64,000 nt of DNA from Tretioscincus oriximinensis. Its lineage: Eukaryota; Chordata; Lepidosauria; Squamata; Gymnophthalmidae. The stretch covers positions 715,803 through 779,802 of the forward strand of contig JAJVDF010000137.1 in NCBI GenBank assembly GCA_022410635.1. The letters are read 5' to 3'. Shown here one piece after another: positions 21,790 through 31,991 of this stretch. The translations under genes were made by a program, and so were the position numbers. Every line of letters starts with the position of its first letter. Positions within the stretch are counted from its first letter, which is position 1. A model generated the notes under the pieces. It was not told where the DNA came from and did not search any database. It saw only the letters and a program-made list of their open reading frames with translations.

Positions 21790-22395
21790 ACTTATTTATG
21801 TACTTATACTTATACTCAAAAGGTCTCAGGGTAGCCAGCGATAAAAACAAAACAAAAACAAAATTGACATATTAAAAGGTGGGAAGGGAAATGGCATTTC
21901 TTCAGCCAAAGTTCAGGGAAAAGCGGGGTGTCTTCAAGGGTCTTCTAAAAGAATACACTGAGGGTAATTCAAGGTGAGACTATTTCTTAGTCTGGGGGAA
22001 CCACGGAGAAGGCCCTGTCCATTTCCCAGGATCCCATTCCATTTGCTGTTGACAGGGCCGGTACAGCCAGAAGGACCTCCCTGTAGATCCCTGGTTCCCA
22101 ACGTGGGGCGCACGCCTCACAGGAAAGCAATTTGATTTTTGTGGGGGGCAATTTGAGAATTTGCAAGACCAAGTTAATGGCCTTTTAGGCTTCCTCCATG
22201 TGACTAGGAGTTCACTTTTTTGAATAATAAGAATTATAAATGGGGGGGGGTGTGTGTGTCAGGATTTTAGAGATTGTACAATTACGATTGTTGAAAATAC
22301 TGGGGCATGGCCAAAAGAAGGTTGGGAACCACTGCCGTAGATCTTAAGGCAAGGTGAAGTTGCTATGGGGGAAGGCGTCCCTTTAGGGGCACAGG
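21785..22395 (-). mobile_element. L2-type element, split by a hAT copy
   Basis: TACTTATACTCAAAAGGTCT and CAGGGTAGCCAGCGATAAAA mark the L2-type 3' end complement. The body has GGAACCACGGAGAAGGCCCT and CAGAAGGACCTCCCTGTAGA, interrupted at 22089-22334, then CTTAAGGCAAGGTGAAGTTG. A similar GGAGAAGCC...CAGAAGGCC pattern is at 41020. Confidence 0.5.
22089..22334. mobile_element. hAT (Charlie-like) non-autonomous element
   Basis: Left end CCCTGGTTCCCAACGTGGGG and right-end complement CAGTGGTTCCCAACCTTC form inverted ends of the Charlie type. Flanks CTGTAGAT (22081-22088) and CCGTAGAT (22335-22342) are an 8-bp target duplication with one mismatch. 246 bp, no frame, internal (TG)n. Confidence 0.85.
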
Positions 22396-22404
22396 TTATT
22401 TAGG

Positions 22405-22490
22405 CAGGTGATGTGTGGGGCCTGCTGTAGCCTGCAGTAGCATGTGGCTGGCAGGTCCCTATTCTGAGGCATGAGCTCCGTAGTCCACGC
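22405..22490. repeat. FB half copy
   Basis: GGGGCCTGCTGTAGCCTGCA then GTAGCATGTGGCTGGCAGGT and CCCTATTCTGAGGCATGAGC are one FB arm, decayed. Confidence 0.5.
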
Positions 22491-23084
22491 ATTCAGTCAA
22501 GCCCCTTGGCCAAACTCTCCAAATCAAGTGGATTGTGTTGCTTTTCAAAATAGTTTTGTGTTGTTTCCATGCCTAACATTTTCACCCTGTCGTTAGATCC
22601 TATTGTTTGGTGCTTCCGTTCCTGGGGTCACGCTGCAGATATTAAAAACTTTTTGCTAGAGCTCTCTAAAAACAGCCTTTCAGTGCGCTTCAAGAAGGCC
22701 AGTGGGATAATAGGAATAAAAGAATAGCTTTATGATGGCATTATTAATAAGGGAATAATTTAGCAAGAGCCATTTTTGTCATGAGATCTGGAAGAATGGA
22801 CTGATTACCTTCTCCTCTGCTTTCCCCTTGCAATCAGTTTTCCTTTTCTAGCACACCACCGCTGGCTAATTGCATTGATTTTTATCAATTATGTCTGCAC
22901 AAGACAGTCCCTCATTTTGGCTCTGTTAAAAAAAATGTTCTGCATTGCAAGTCCAGGTGATCTGATCATTATAAGAATTGCTGAATTCGGCCACAGGCCA
23001 TTCAGGGCAGAGACACAGACACAACACACACACACACACGTATACTAGGTGCAACAGGCATTTGAAGGTGCACCTTAGTGAAAA
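22491..23084. other. unassigned; candidate conserved non-coding block at 22600-22960
   Basis: No family. AT-rich with GCATTATTAATAAGGGAATA, GCTAATTGCATTGATTTTTA and similar homeodomain/POU-like strings. A (CA)n run sits at 23021. Confidence 0.3.
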
Positions 23085-24250
23085 AAAGTTTTAAAAAAAT
23101 CTTTTTATTGAATTTAAAGAATATAATGAAACAACATAATATAAAACAGAAGAACACATCCTGTGCTTTCTGTCGACGCCCATCAATACTAGTGCATAAT
23201 CTTAATACTATATCATAACTCCCCCTTCCCTTCCTTTCCTGACACAGAGCAGTCCCTTATCCACCAAAATTCTCTCGCAGTAATCTTATGCTTGCGTTCA
23301 GTTTCTCTTTATAGGTTACATCCAGATTCATATTGTTTACCAATTCATTAGCTGATATTTGTGATAGGGCCAACTATATTGACCTTTATTCCTTCAAAAC
23401 ATCACATTTGAATTGCTCCACAATACACAGATGCAAATTTGAAACTGTCCTATCTTCCTTCCTCCATTTCAAAGGGATCACGGCTGCCATTAAAAGCTGT
23501 TTAATTACATGACGTTCCCCCTGGATCCTGGAATTCTCCCCCTGGTGAAAAGTCCTCTTTTCTAAAGCAACTAAAGATGCAAAGTTCTGTCTTGGCTTTT
23601 GTGTGGGACTCCCATGCGTAGTCCAGCATTCCATTTCACCCAGTAGACCACCAATTGCTTCTGGGCATCTCAGAAGATGAAGGATCGTACAACTACGATT
23701 GTTGAAAATTTGCAGTTTGACATATTAAAAGAAAAAGGAGACAGAATTGAAACAGGTATAACAAGAAATGTAATTAACATACATTGGCAAAAGCTTTTAC
23801 TTCGAGATAGAAATATAAGAATAGAACACAGAGAATGCCCATGTAAGGAAATAGGAAGAATACTGAATATGTAAAAGAATTGTATTTTTGGCTCTAAGGA
23901 TGTTGAAAGATAATGGCTAAATTTTGAAAGGTGTGTGGTTCTTCTCTCTTCTTTCATTTCATTTCTTTCTCCTTTCCCCTTTTTCTTATGTTTTTTACTT
24001 TCCTTTTCTATTTCTTGTTCTATTTCCTCTTTGCTAGTTGAAATAGGTTTAAGGAAATGATGCAACTAGGAAGTTGGAATGATATATTGTAACTTATTTT
24101 TCAAGTTAGTAGTTAAAGGATGAAAGGAATAATTTTCTCATTTTATTTAATGAGAAAGTTTGTAAAACTTTTACTTCAAATACTTTTTTTAACTAGAAGA
24201 AGGAGGAGCAGGAGCAGTAGACAGATCCCCTTTTCCTACAAATGCCCTTT
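23085..24250. other. AT-rich, possibly an old LINE on the minus strand
   Basis: TTTTTATTGAATTTAAAGAA at 23103 looks like the complement of a LINE 3' A-rich end. The stretch to 23600 and the A-rich, codon-like block 23677-23880 do not match CR1 or L2. A CR1 3' UTR remnant (AGTCCAGCATTCCATTTCAC) is at 23621-23680 on the minus strand. Family not recognised. Confidence 0.3.
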
Positions 24251-24329
24251 GTATGCCTCCCGCTCATCCCTCTAAGAGAAGATGGTATCTGAGCATTCAT
24301 TCTATTAGCTATTGGATTTGATACCTCCA

Positions 24330-24975
24330 TCCATTATGAATTGGGTGGAGCGCTCTGGGTCAGACCACAGATTGTTCAGAGGCCCCCAAATTTCCTCTGA
24401 GCCTCTCAAGCAGANGATGCTCAACCTGCACCTCCTTTTCTCTCCTTGCAAGTGGCCTTTAGAGGCCTCCCACCTCCACCCCAGAGNAGGCACCTGCACA
24501 CCCGTTCTAGTAGCCATTGGCGCCCTTATCCTCCATGGCTTCTGGGCCAGGTCTCAATCCATCTAGTCCAGCATCCTGCTTCACACAGTGGCCTACCAAG
24601 TGCTTCTGGCTACCTCAAGGTAGAAGGAGAAGGCTAAACTACCTGCCCTTAATTCACTGCCAACAGTTTTTAGCTTGTCTCTCCATTCTGGAGCTGGTAG
24701 CTAAGCATCGGTTACAAGTAACAACACAAGAAGAGCCCTGTTGAATGGGGCCACCATCCATGTAGTCCAGCCTTCTGTCTCACCCAGTGGCCCACCAAGT
24801 GCATCTTGTTCTCAGTTCAATGCAAATGGCCTTTAAGAGGCTTCCTGTCTAGTTCTCCAACCTGGTGGCAGCACCTAGCAGCCGTTGATCCACCCGGCTT
24901 CCACGAAGGTGTCGGATCCTTTCTCAAAGGTGCTTTTAGGTGGCTTCGGTCATTGCATGCAGCATATGGGAATGT
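24330..24975 (-). mobile_element. three successive CR1 3' UTR segments
   Basis: The complement CR1 order TAGTCCAGC / CACAGTGGCCTACCAAGTGC / CAAGTGGCC appears three times, starting about 24330, 24555 and 24730 (for example GTAGTCCAGCCTTCTGTCTC then CACCCAGTGGCCCACCAAGT). All are diverged; two Ns. Confidence 0.65.
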
Positions 24976-25340
24976 GGATGGTGAAGGTTTGTTTTGTTTT
25001 TAAAGCAACAGAAATTCTGGTTTCGGAGCGCAAACTTAAATCTGAGTCACCACCTGAGACCTTTCCGTCTTGAGGAAAATGTATAGAGAGTAAAACAAAG
25101 AAAAGGAAAATAACCTTTTCCATTTGTGTTTGTTTATGCCCATGGCAGTTTAAATTGCTCCTGTCAAACGTGCCTCTTTCCCAAGATCTACAGTTTTGAA
25201 ATGCAATCTTGCACTTGGGAAGCCACCTCGGTAGTATTTTAAATGCAAGCCTTCCTCAAAGCGTCCTTGATGAAATGAGCCTCCCTAAAGAAGTAAATGA
25301 ATTTGTGAATCACATTTGCCACGATTTAGGCATCTTATAA
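24976..25340. other. no recognised feature
   Basis: Nothing recognised. Confidence 0.35.
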
Positions 25341-25342
25341 AA

Positions 25343-26080
25343 AATCAAAGAATCATAGAATCATAGGGCTGGAAGGGACCTCCAGGGTCACTGCGTCCAA
25401 CCCTGCTCAGTGCAGGATTCACGCAACCATCCCAGAGAGACGGCTGCCCAGCCTCTGCTAGAAGACTTTCAGCAAAGGAAAACTCACCATCTCCTGTGGC
25501 AACCCCTTCCTTCCTTGAGTTGGAAGGCTCCTCCAGGATCCTTGGTTCCAACCCCCAGCTCAATGCAGGATTCACGTAACCATCCCAGACCTATGGCTGC
25601 CCAGCCTCTGTTTAAAGACTTCCAGCAAAGGAGACCTCGCCACGTCCTGGGCAACCTCTTCCACAGGTTTATCACCCTGATGATCAGAAGGTTTTTTCTG
25701 ATATCTAAATTTACTTCCTTGCAGTCTCATCCTGTTGTTTCTACTGCTTCCCATGTGCCAATGAGGTTGATCCCTCTGCTCTATGGCAGCCCTTCAGATA
25801 TTTGTAGGCAGCTATCAGGTCTCTCCATCTTCTCTTCCTCATAGGACTTCATGGTTTTCAGATCACTCGCCATCCTTGTAACTCTGTTTTCAACCTGTTC
25901 CAGTTTATCAATGTCCCTTTTAAATTGGGGTGCAGGACTGAACACTATTCAAAACATGGTCTGACTGAAGTACTGCAGAGAGGAATAATTTCTTCACATG
26001 ATCAAGATTCCCTGCTCCTTTTTATACACCCCAGGATTGTGTTTGCCTTTTTTGCAGCTGCTTCACACTGTCGACCCTTG
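25343..26080 (-). mobile_element. old-type CR1 with duplicated 3' end
   Basis: Starts at the classical CR1 terminus: AGAATCATAGAATCATAGG, GGCTGGAAGGGACCTCCAGG. A ~140-bp 3' end block occurs twice (GTGCAGGATTCACGCAACCA at 25411 and ATGCAGGATTCACGTAACCA at 25564). It then runs into ORF2-end complement (TTCAACCTGTTCCAGTTTAT, GTTTGCCTTTTTTGCAGCTG). A different, older CR1 subfamily from that at 31992. Confidence 0.85.
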
Positions 26081-26099
26081 TTTAGTCTGTAACATTTAA

Positions 26100-26175
26100 C
26101 AATTTAGGTCATTTATGCACTGGAACTTATTCTGGATTATATCTCAGAATAGGAACCTGGTAACTATGGCAGGTC
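26100..26175. repeat. FB half copy
   Basis: CACTGGAACTTATTCTGGAT, TATATCTCAGAATAGGAACC, then AACTATGGCAGGTCC: a left FB arm without its partner. Confidence 0.55.
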
Positions 26176-26237
26176 CTGCACAGAATGAACCCTTGGTTAA
26201 CGTTCAAAGTAACATTTGATTAGACATTTTGATCTCG

Positions 26238-26695
26238 TGGAATCTACTTTCAGAAGATTTGGTGGTAGCAGGATAAAGCCTGGGTAGCTTTAAGTTAAGA
26301 TCAGACAAATTCATGGTAGCCAAGTATATTGATGACTACTAGGATGGATGGCTGGATGCTGCCTCTGGGATGGAGCAACAGGCAGGATTCCTGAAATTCC
26401 ATTTGCAGGGAGTGGAGAGCAGGTAAAGGCTTTGCCTTCTCCTTGAGATGCCCAGGTGCAATAGGTGGACCAATGTAGACTATGAAAGGCCCCATTTGGC
26501 TCATCCACATGCCAGTGTAGACCATTCGGGGCCTGCTATAGTCTATACTAGCATGAGAATGGCTACCCTTTATTCCAAGAATTGAGAATAGGTGAGATCT
26601 TTGCCTCCTTGAGATGCCCAGGTGCAGCGGGTGGGCCACTGCATGAGACTAATTGGCCCCATTCAGCAGGGCTCCTCTGGTGTTCTGATGTTCTT
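26238..26695 (+). mobile_element. CR1-FB chimera, clearest example
   Basis: ORF2 end (GTAGCTTTAAGTTAAGATCA), then the UTR with GCAGGGAGTGGAGAGCAGGT and GAGATGCCCAGGTGCAATAG, then GGACCAATGTAGACTATGAA starting the FB palindrome (26471-26581), then TTCCAAGAATTGAGAATAGG, after which the UTR segment GAGATGCCCAGGTGCAGCGG occurs a second time and continues to GGGCTCCTCTGGTGTTCTGA. So a ~75-bp UTR segment flanks FB on both sides. Confidence 0.8.
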
Positions 26696-27317
26696 GCCCA
26701 GCTCCAGTGTATAGTTTAGAGTCTGTCTTATATTCCATCTCTCCGCCAGAGAGCCAAAGAATGTTGATGCCCAGGAACTGTGTTAGGACCAGAACCCGAA
26801 AACTCTATTTATAGCCTGACCTACTATTGCCTCCACTACCCCACCTCCCTTGGTCCTCCCCTGCTGCCACTTGGGCTCCTTGGAAGGAAGCCAGCCACTC
26901 CATTTCCAAATAAAATGCAGTATAAATATAAAATGGTGGTCTTAAGTGCAATTCCTTTAGCTGGATTGAATTACAACTTTCAACCCAAGGTTTTAAAGAT
27001 TTCTGTTGTTGTTGCCTTTAAAAGAGTCTCCTCATCATTAATTTACGCCCATTGATTGGAGGAGCTCCGTCATCCCATGGCAGAGAACATCAGAGCCCAA
27101 GGACCTAAGGTCCTGCAGCCTCTTCCCACGGCAGGGAGACGTTGCAAGCAGGGACCACGAGTGGATATCAGCCCAGCTACGTCTGTCCAGGGGGTCCCAG
27201 CATGAAACCATCCAGCTGGTGGCCAACACTGTCCTACAACCTTCAATTTCTTAGCCATTCAAGAAGTGTCTTCTTCCATTAGTCCTGGTTCATCCATGGT
27301 TTGCAAGAGCTAGAATG
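26696..27317. other. no recognised feature
   Basis: No exon or family recognised. Confidence 0.35.
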
Positions 27318-27420
27318 GGGGCTGCTGGTGTCAACAGCTACCAGCCTGTATAGCTTTAAGATAGGATCAGATAAATTTATGGATGCCAAGTGCACCAAGG
27401 GCTACCAGTACAGATGCTTT
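27318..27420 (+). mobile_element. CR1 ORF2-end fragment
   Basis: CAGCCTGTATAGCTTTAAGA, TAGGATCAGATAAATTTATG and GATGCCAAGTG match the SLDSFK...GLDRFMDTK end of CR1 ORF2. Confidence 0.65.
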
Positions 27421-27437
27421 TATGGAGTAATGAACTA

Positions 27438-27665
27438 GAGCCACTCTGGTGTTGTGCTTAGAGTGTCAGGCTTTTATCTGGGAGCCTCCCAGTTCAGTTC
27501 TGCACTCCTCAAAACCAGCTGGGTGACCTTGAGTTTTTCAGAACTCTCTCAGCCCACCTCCTTCACAAGGTGTCTGGTATTAAGAGAAGACCAGAAAGTT
27601 ACGGAAGCCACTTTGAGTCCATTCGGGTTGAGAAAAAGTAGGATATAAAAACCAGTCCTCCTCAT
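27438..27665 (+). mobile_element. tRNA-derived SINE, full length with RTE-like tail
   Basis: Head GAGCCACTCTGGTGTTGTGC (A box), CCCAGTTCAGTTCTGC (B box), body CAGCTGGGTGACCTTGAG and ACAAGGTGTCTGGTATTAAG, tail GCCACTTTGAGTCCATTCGG, AGGATATAAAAACCAGTCCT. Reference copy for the form with the RTE/Bov-B-like tail. Confidence 0.85.
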
Positions 27666-27802
27666 AATCATCAACAACAACATCATCAGTGGTGGGAGGT
27701 GTCGGAGAATCTTGTACGTTTTATCAGATTATCCACTCTGGTACAAGGTACGAGTTCACATACACGAATGCCCAAAAATTCCATTGGGAGTGAAGTGACA
27801 TT

Positions 27803-27937
27803 GAGGTGTCTTTTGTGAAGAGAAGAACAGGAGGTTATGGGCGGTGCTTTGATTCCCTTTGGGTTGAGAAAAGTGAGGTATAAAAACCAACCAACTTCAA
27901 TAACAACTTCTTTTTCTTGTTCTTCTTGTTCTTCTTC
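27803..27937 (+). mobile_element. tRNA-derived SINE, 3' part only
   Basis: GAGGTGTCTTTTGTGAAGAG, GTGCTTTGATTCCCTTTGGG, GTGAGGTATAAAAACCAACC, then a CTT-rich end. Head missing. Confidence 0.75.
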
Positions 27938-28927
27938 CATTTCAAAAAGGGAAACACAGTAGCAAAGTGAATAGTAATTTTACTTCCACGTGAACCAAAG
28001 CAAAGGTGGGCTTCCTGAGTTGGATATGGCCGGAAGAACCTCGTCAATGACAAGGAACGTGGACTGAAGCGGCCTTAAGACTTGGGCGTGTGGGACGGGC
28101 CTTCCTTGCGGTGCCCTTTGATTCTGCTGATGTGGCTTTTTAATCCCACCCCTTGCCTTGCCCCCCCCCCCCCAAGGGAGCGGAGGAGCTGTTAAGGGGT
28201 CGGGGTGTCAGGCCGGGGCGCTTGATGACCCAGGCAAGAGAAGGCTGTGGGGCTTGAGGCTGCCCTGCAGCTGTTTGTTACGAGTCTCTGGCAGCCGTGT
28301 GGCCGGACCCACTCTTGCTCGAGCCTCCGCACAGGCCTATGAGCCTGGCTAATGGGATCTTCCGTTGCCAATTCCAGCTTACTCTGACCTAATTCTTTCT
28401 TGTGTCCCGGCAAGCTGTCAGGAGCTATCAGAGCAATGGGGAGTTGAAACAAATGCATTGGAAGGAGAGAAGCAAGCGAAAACCCTCCAGTGGATTTAAT
28501 TAGCTTTTGTTCAAACTAGTTTGTTTGCTTTGTAAATCTCATTGTTTTTATCCATTGAAATTTGGAGCAGTTGCCTTGTTTTTGGGTGTGTGTGTGTGTG
28601 TGTGGATAGGGGAGGTCATTCATTTATTTTTGAAATAAAAAGTTTGCAGTTAAGAGTGCAAGATAATAAAGGCTGACACCATTTCAAGGGGATGTTTGTC
28701 CTCCAGAAAGATGTCGGAGAAGCTGTGACCCTTTTCCTCACCCTGCGCCCGTTTTCCCCCCAACATAATCGTCCCAGAGAAGAGGGTCAATTCANGTGCG
28801 GTTCTGCTTTGTTGCTGCCATAAAGGCAACTCCTGCCTCTTGCTTCAGACCCACAATGGCTTCCAGGGTTACTTTGCTTCATTTTGATTTCTGTTTATTT
28901 CACCTTGTTTCCTCCTGGGGTATTTGA
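27938..28927. other. unassigned; candidate conserved non-coding block at 28250-28570
   Basis: 28250-28570 is repeat-free. It contains AAACAAATGCATTGG and a TTTAATTAGCTTTTGTTCAA stretch with homeodomain/POU/SOX-like letters. (TG)n at 28586. C-run at 28164. Confidence 0.3.
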
Positions 28928-29156
28928 GGATACTAAGGATACTAAGATAGTTGTCTGGATGTCGCCTCCGGGATGGAGCCACAGGCAGGACTCCTGAAAT
29001 ACCATTTGCAGGGAGTCATGAACAGGAGCATATTTTGCTTTCCTCTGTTCAGGCTGCCCAGGTGCATCTGGTGGGCCTCTGGGTGGGACAGAAGGCTGGA
29101 CTAGATAGGCTGTGGCCTGATCCAGTATGGCTCTTCTTATGTTCTTATGTTCTTAT
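28928..29156 (+). mobile_element. young CR1 3' UTR
   Basis: GATAGTTGTCTGGATGTCGC, CTCCGGGATGGAGCCACAGG, then the rest of the UTR, ending TTCTTATGTTCTTATGTTCT. Almost identical to 33370-33586; ORF2 entirely missing. Confidence 0.9.
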
Positions 29157-29194
29157 TAGTGCTAAGGGTAGCAAAATCTAGATACTCTTTTATC

Positions 29195-29275
29195 CTGTTT
29201 TTAATGTCCATTTTGTATTGTTACTTGTGCTGCTGCGGATATAGGGCGGGCTATAAATATAAATAAATAAATTGC
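29195..29275 (+). mobile_element. L2-type 3' tail
   Basis: TGTTTTTAATGTCC, GCGGATATAGGGCGGGCTAT, then AAATATAAATAAATAAAT. Only the last ~80 bases. Confidence 0.55.
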
Positions 29276-29523
29276 AGGACTCTGGAATGAGACAGGTGGA
29301 TACCGCACTCTCAGTTAAAAAACTGTTTGTGTTATTAGACCGTAACAAAGCCTCCTGGTTGACATGATGGTGCCTTTCTACGCTTCTGACCCAGAAATCT
29401 TGATCTCCTCCTTCCAGGTGTAAAGGGACTGAATTATGCTGGCAGTAGACAAAAGATCTCTGAAACACTATTGGAAACAATCTGCTTTCCCCAGGCCAGG
29501 CAGGGCAGCCAAAGGGTGTCAAG

Positions 29524-30355
29524 TAGCACCTTAGAGACTAACAAGAGAAAGGGGGGCAGCAGAGCTTTGGTAGATAAGTCTACATCAGGTGGATGGGTGG
29601 AGAGACGTCCTAGCAAAGGGGTTTCACAGCCATTCAATAAGACTAAGGTCTCGTAGCACCTTGGAAACAAACAAGAAAAAGGGAGGCAGCAGGAACCTTC
29701 ATAGATAAATCTACTTAACCAGATGGATGGGTGGATGGGAAGATAGATAGGCAGACAGGCATCCTAGCAAAAGTCTCATAGTCTCTTAGAAACAAAAAAG
29801 GAAAAGGTAAACAGCAGGAACTTATTTATTTATTTATTTATTTGTACTTGCATCCTGCCCTATACCCGAAGGCCTCAGGGCGGCCAACCATAGAGCAGGG
29901 CACATAGCTTTTGTTGCTTTCTCCACAACAGACACCCTGTGAAGTGGGTGGGGCTGAGAGAGTTCAAAGAACTGTGACTGGCCCAAGGTCACCCAGCTGG
30001 CTTTCGTGGAGGAGTGGGGAATTGAACCGGGAGCCTACCAGGTACGAGTCCAACACTCAACCACTACATCAAACCGGCTCTAACTTTAGTAGATTAGCAC
30101 TTCATCATAGGGCTGGCTGGGTGGATGGATGGATATCCTATCGAAGGGGTCTCATAGTCCCTTAGAGACAAACAAGAAAAAGGTAGGCAGCAGGAACTGT
30201 CGTGGGTAAGTCTACCTCATGAAGTGGATGGGTGGATGGATAGTTAAGTAGGTGGGTATCCTAGGAAAGGGGTCTCAGAGCACCTTGGTGACGTACAGGA
30301 AGAAAGTAGCCTGCATGAGCTGTCCTAGACACATCTGCTACTTCAGAGAATAGAT
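29524..30355 (+). repeat. TL ladder array, about five units, split by a SINE
   Basis: Units begin TAGCACCTTAGAGACTAACA (29524), TAGCACCTTGGAAACAAACA (29654), TAGTCTCTTAGAAACAAAAA (29779), TAGTCCCTTAGAGACAAACA (30155) and GAGCACCTTGGTGACGTACA (30278), giving periods of ~123-130 once the SINE at 29822-30080 is removed. Each unit has an AAAAAGGGAGGCAGCAGGA block, a TAGATAAATCTAC-type small hairpin and a GGATGGGTGGATGG tract. Confidence 0.8.
29822..30080 (-). mobile_element. tRNA-derived SINE with L2-type tail, inside the TL array
   Basis: Left (TTTA)n tail, then CATCCTGCCCTATACCCGAA and GGCCTCAGGGCGGCCAACC (L2-type tail complement), body CTCCACAACAGACACCCTGT, CCCAAGGTCACCCAGCTGGC, B-box complement GGAATTGAACCGGGAG, ending AACCGGCTC. 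The array unit breaks at CAGGAACT and resumes after 30080. Confidence 0.85.
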
Positions 30356-30689
30356 CTTTGTTACAGGGTGCTGAGCAGATACTGCTGTTGTCTCTTGGGT
30401 AAAGTGTTGAACCGTTTGTCACGGGCGTCTGTGATACATCTTTTGTAANGTGTTTGCCATGCCACAGCCATTTTAATATATTTGGATTAGCTTGTCCCTG
30501 ATTAGTTGTAGCAACCTGCTTGCGTTAAACAGGTTGGACCACATTAGAAGTAGGACAGTGCATGATGTTATCCTGGCATGCACTGCTAATCCATCTGACT
30601 AGAAGGGAATTTCACCCTGGCCCTAAGTGGGGGCGGGGGTACGGGGGCACTGATAGAATAGGGTCAACAGATAAAATCCAGGATAGATG
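30356..30689. other. no recognised feature
   Basis: Unassigned; one N near 30450. Confidence 0.35.
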
Positions 30690-30942
30690 TTTAGAAGAAG
30701 AAGAAGAACTGGTTCTCTATACCCCACTTTTCTCACCTGAAGGCTATTTTTCGCCCAAAGGCTGACATTCTATCCTCCTCACCANGCTGTGGTGGTTCCC
30801 ATTCATTTAGTCGCAGTATGTTGTAATTTCTTGCAATTCTTGCTTTCGAGTAGGTGGGTTGGCTAGGTCTGCAGGCTAGGAAAAGGCACTCACCCCTCCC
30901 CACATCCGATACTGGCCCTTAGCCGACTGAGCTATCCATGCT
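30690..30942 (-). mobile_element. second SINE family (S-B), copy 1
   Basis: Begins AGAAGAAGAAGAACTGGTTC (complement of a CTT tail), TTTTCTCACCTGAAGGCTAT, GCTGTGGTGGTTCCCATTC, TTTCTTGCAATTCTTGCTTT, GGGTTGGCTAGG, then the tRNA-like head complement CCGACTGAGCTATCC. Same family as 50965. Confidence 0.75.
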
Positions 30943-31707
30943 TACATCTTTAAAAGGTATGAAAAAATGACCACCCCCACCCCATGGTGCACCGGGCAAT
31001 AAAAGCTACACTTGGTGCAAATTCCCTCCTTCTGCAGCCATTAAAGGTCCAGATTTCTATCCTAGATTTTATCTGGTAATCCCAAAACTCCTGGTTTTCG
31101 ATCCAGATTAAGACGGCTGCAGCTTTGAATTCTAGAAGCTGTAAAGACTGTCAAGCTTCTAAGGCCCTGTGATGAATGGCTTTTCTACCCCAGCTTTCTT
31201 TCTAAGGGTTCCTCAGTTGGAGGCATCGCCGACATACAGCGCCTGGGTCTTTTCCGCCACTGGCCCCTTGAAGGTATTCTGAGCTTTCATAGCGGTTTAG
31301 AGATTCGGCTTCTGGGTTGTAACTCTGGCCAAGCAGTTTCCAAACTGCTCTGCATAAGCCTAAAGTTCCACAAAGATGTCATGATGGTTCTGCCCCAAAG
31401 CTCAGTCATCAAGTTTTAAAATACTTTAAAATAATGTCTCCTCAAGTGTTGAGGGATAGAGTTAGGAGGCCGTGAAAAAAGGATCTTCGGAAGGGTTCCA
31501 GGAATGAAAGGATTTGGGAATCACCAGTTAGCAACTGCTTCTTCCTGCTTGATTATCTCTCTTTTGCAGGATTCCCATTAAAAAAAAAAAAAAGCTGTAA
31601 AAGGTGCAGTTTTAAACGGGTGTGGTAAAGAGGAAATTTCAGTAAATGTTGCAGGCTGAACCTGCTATAATTTCTTCTTTTACGGCAAACCTACCCTTTT
31701 ATAACCC
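30943..31707. other. no recognised feature
   Basis: A-run at 31578. No exon recognised. Confidence 0.35.
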
Positions 31708-31945
31708 ACAAGCTCGATGTAATGTTGAAGCGTTGAACCCTTATTTGCTGGTCCCCCCAGTTCGATTCCATCCTCCTCCATGAAGCCAGCTGGGTGACCT
31801 TGGGGCCAATCACAGTCCTTGAGAATTCTCTCAGCCCCGCCTAATTCACAGGGTATCTGTTGTGGAGAGAGCAACAAAAGCTTTGTGTGTGTCTCTTTGA
31901 TAACAGGGGCGGTATAAATCAATTGTATTATTATTGTTGTTTTTA
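31708..31945 (+). mobile_element. tRNA-derived SINE with L2-like tail
   Basis: Head CTCGATGTAATGTTGAAGCG, B box CCCAGTTCGATTCCATCC, body CCAGCTGGGTGACCTTGGGG and GGGTATCTGTTGTGGAGAGA, tail CAGGGGCGGTATAAATCAAT then ATTATTATT. It lies directly 5' of the young CR1. Confidence 0.8.
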
Positions 31946-31991
31946 ATCTAATCTTTTTTTAATCTTTAATCTAATCTGTTTTTAATTTAAT

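Noticed and set aside
29524..30355. Regular repeats resembling a CRISPR array
   Set aside because: Units are ~125 bp and diverged without unique spacers, in vertebrate DNA.
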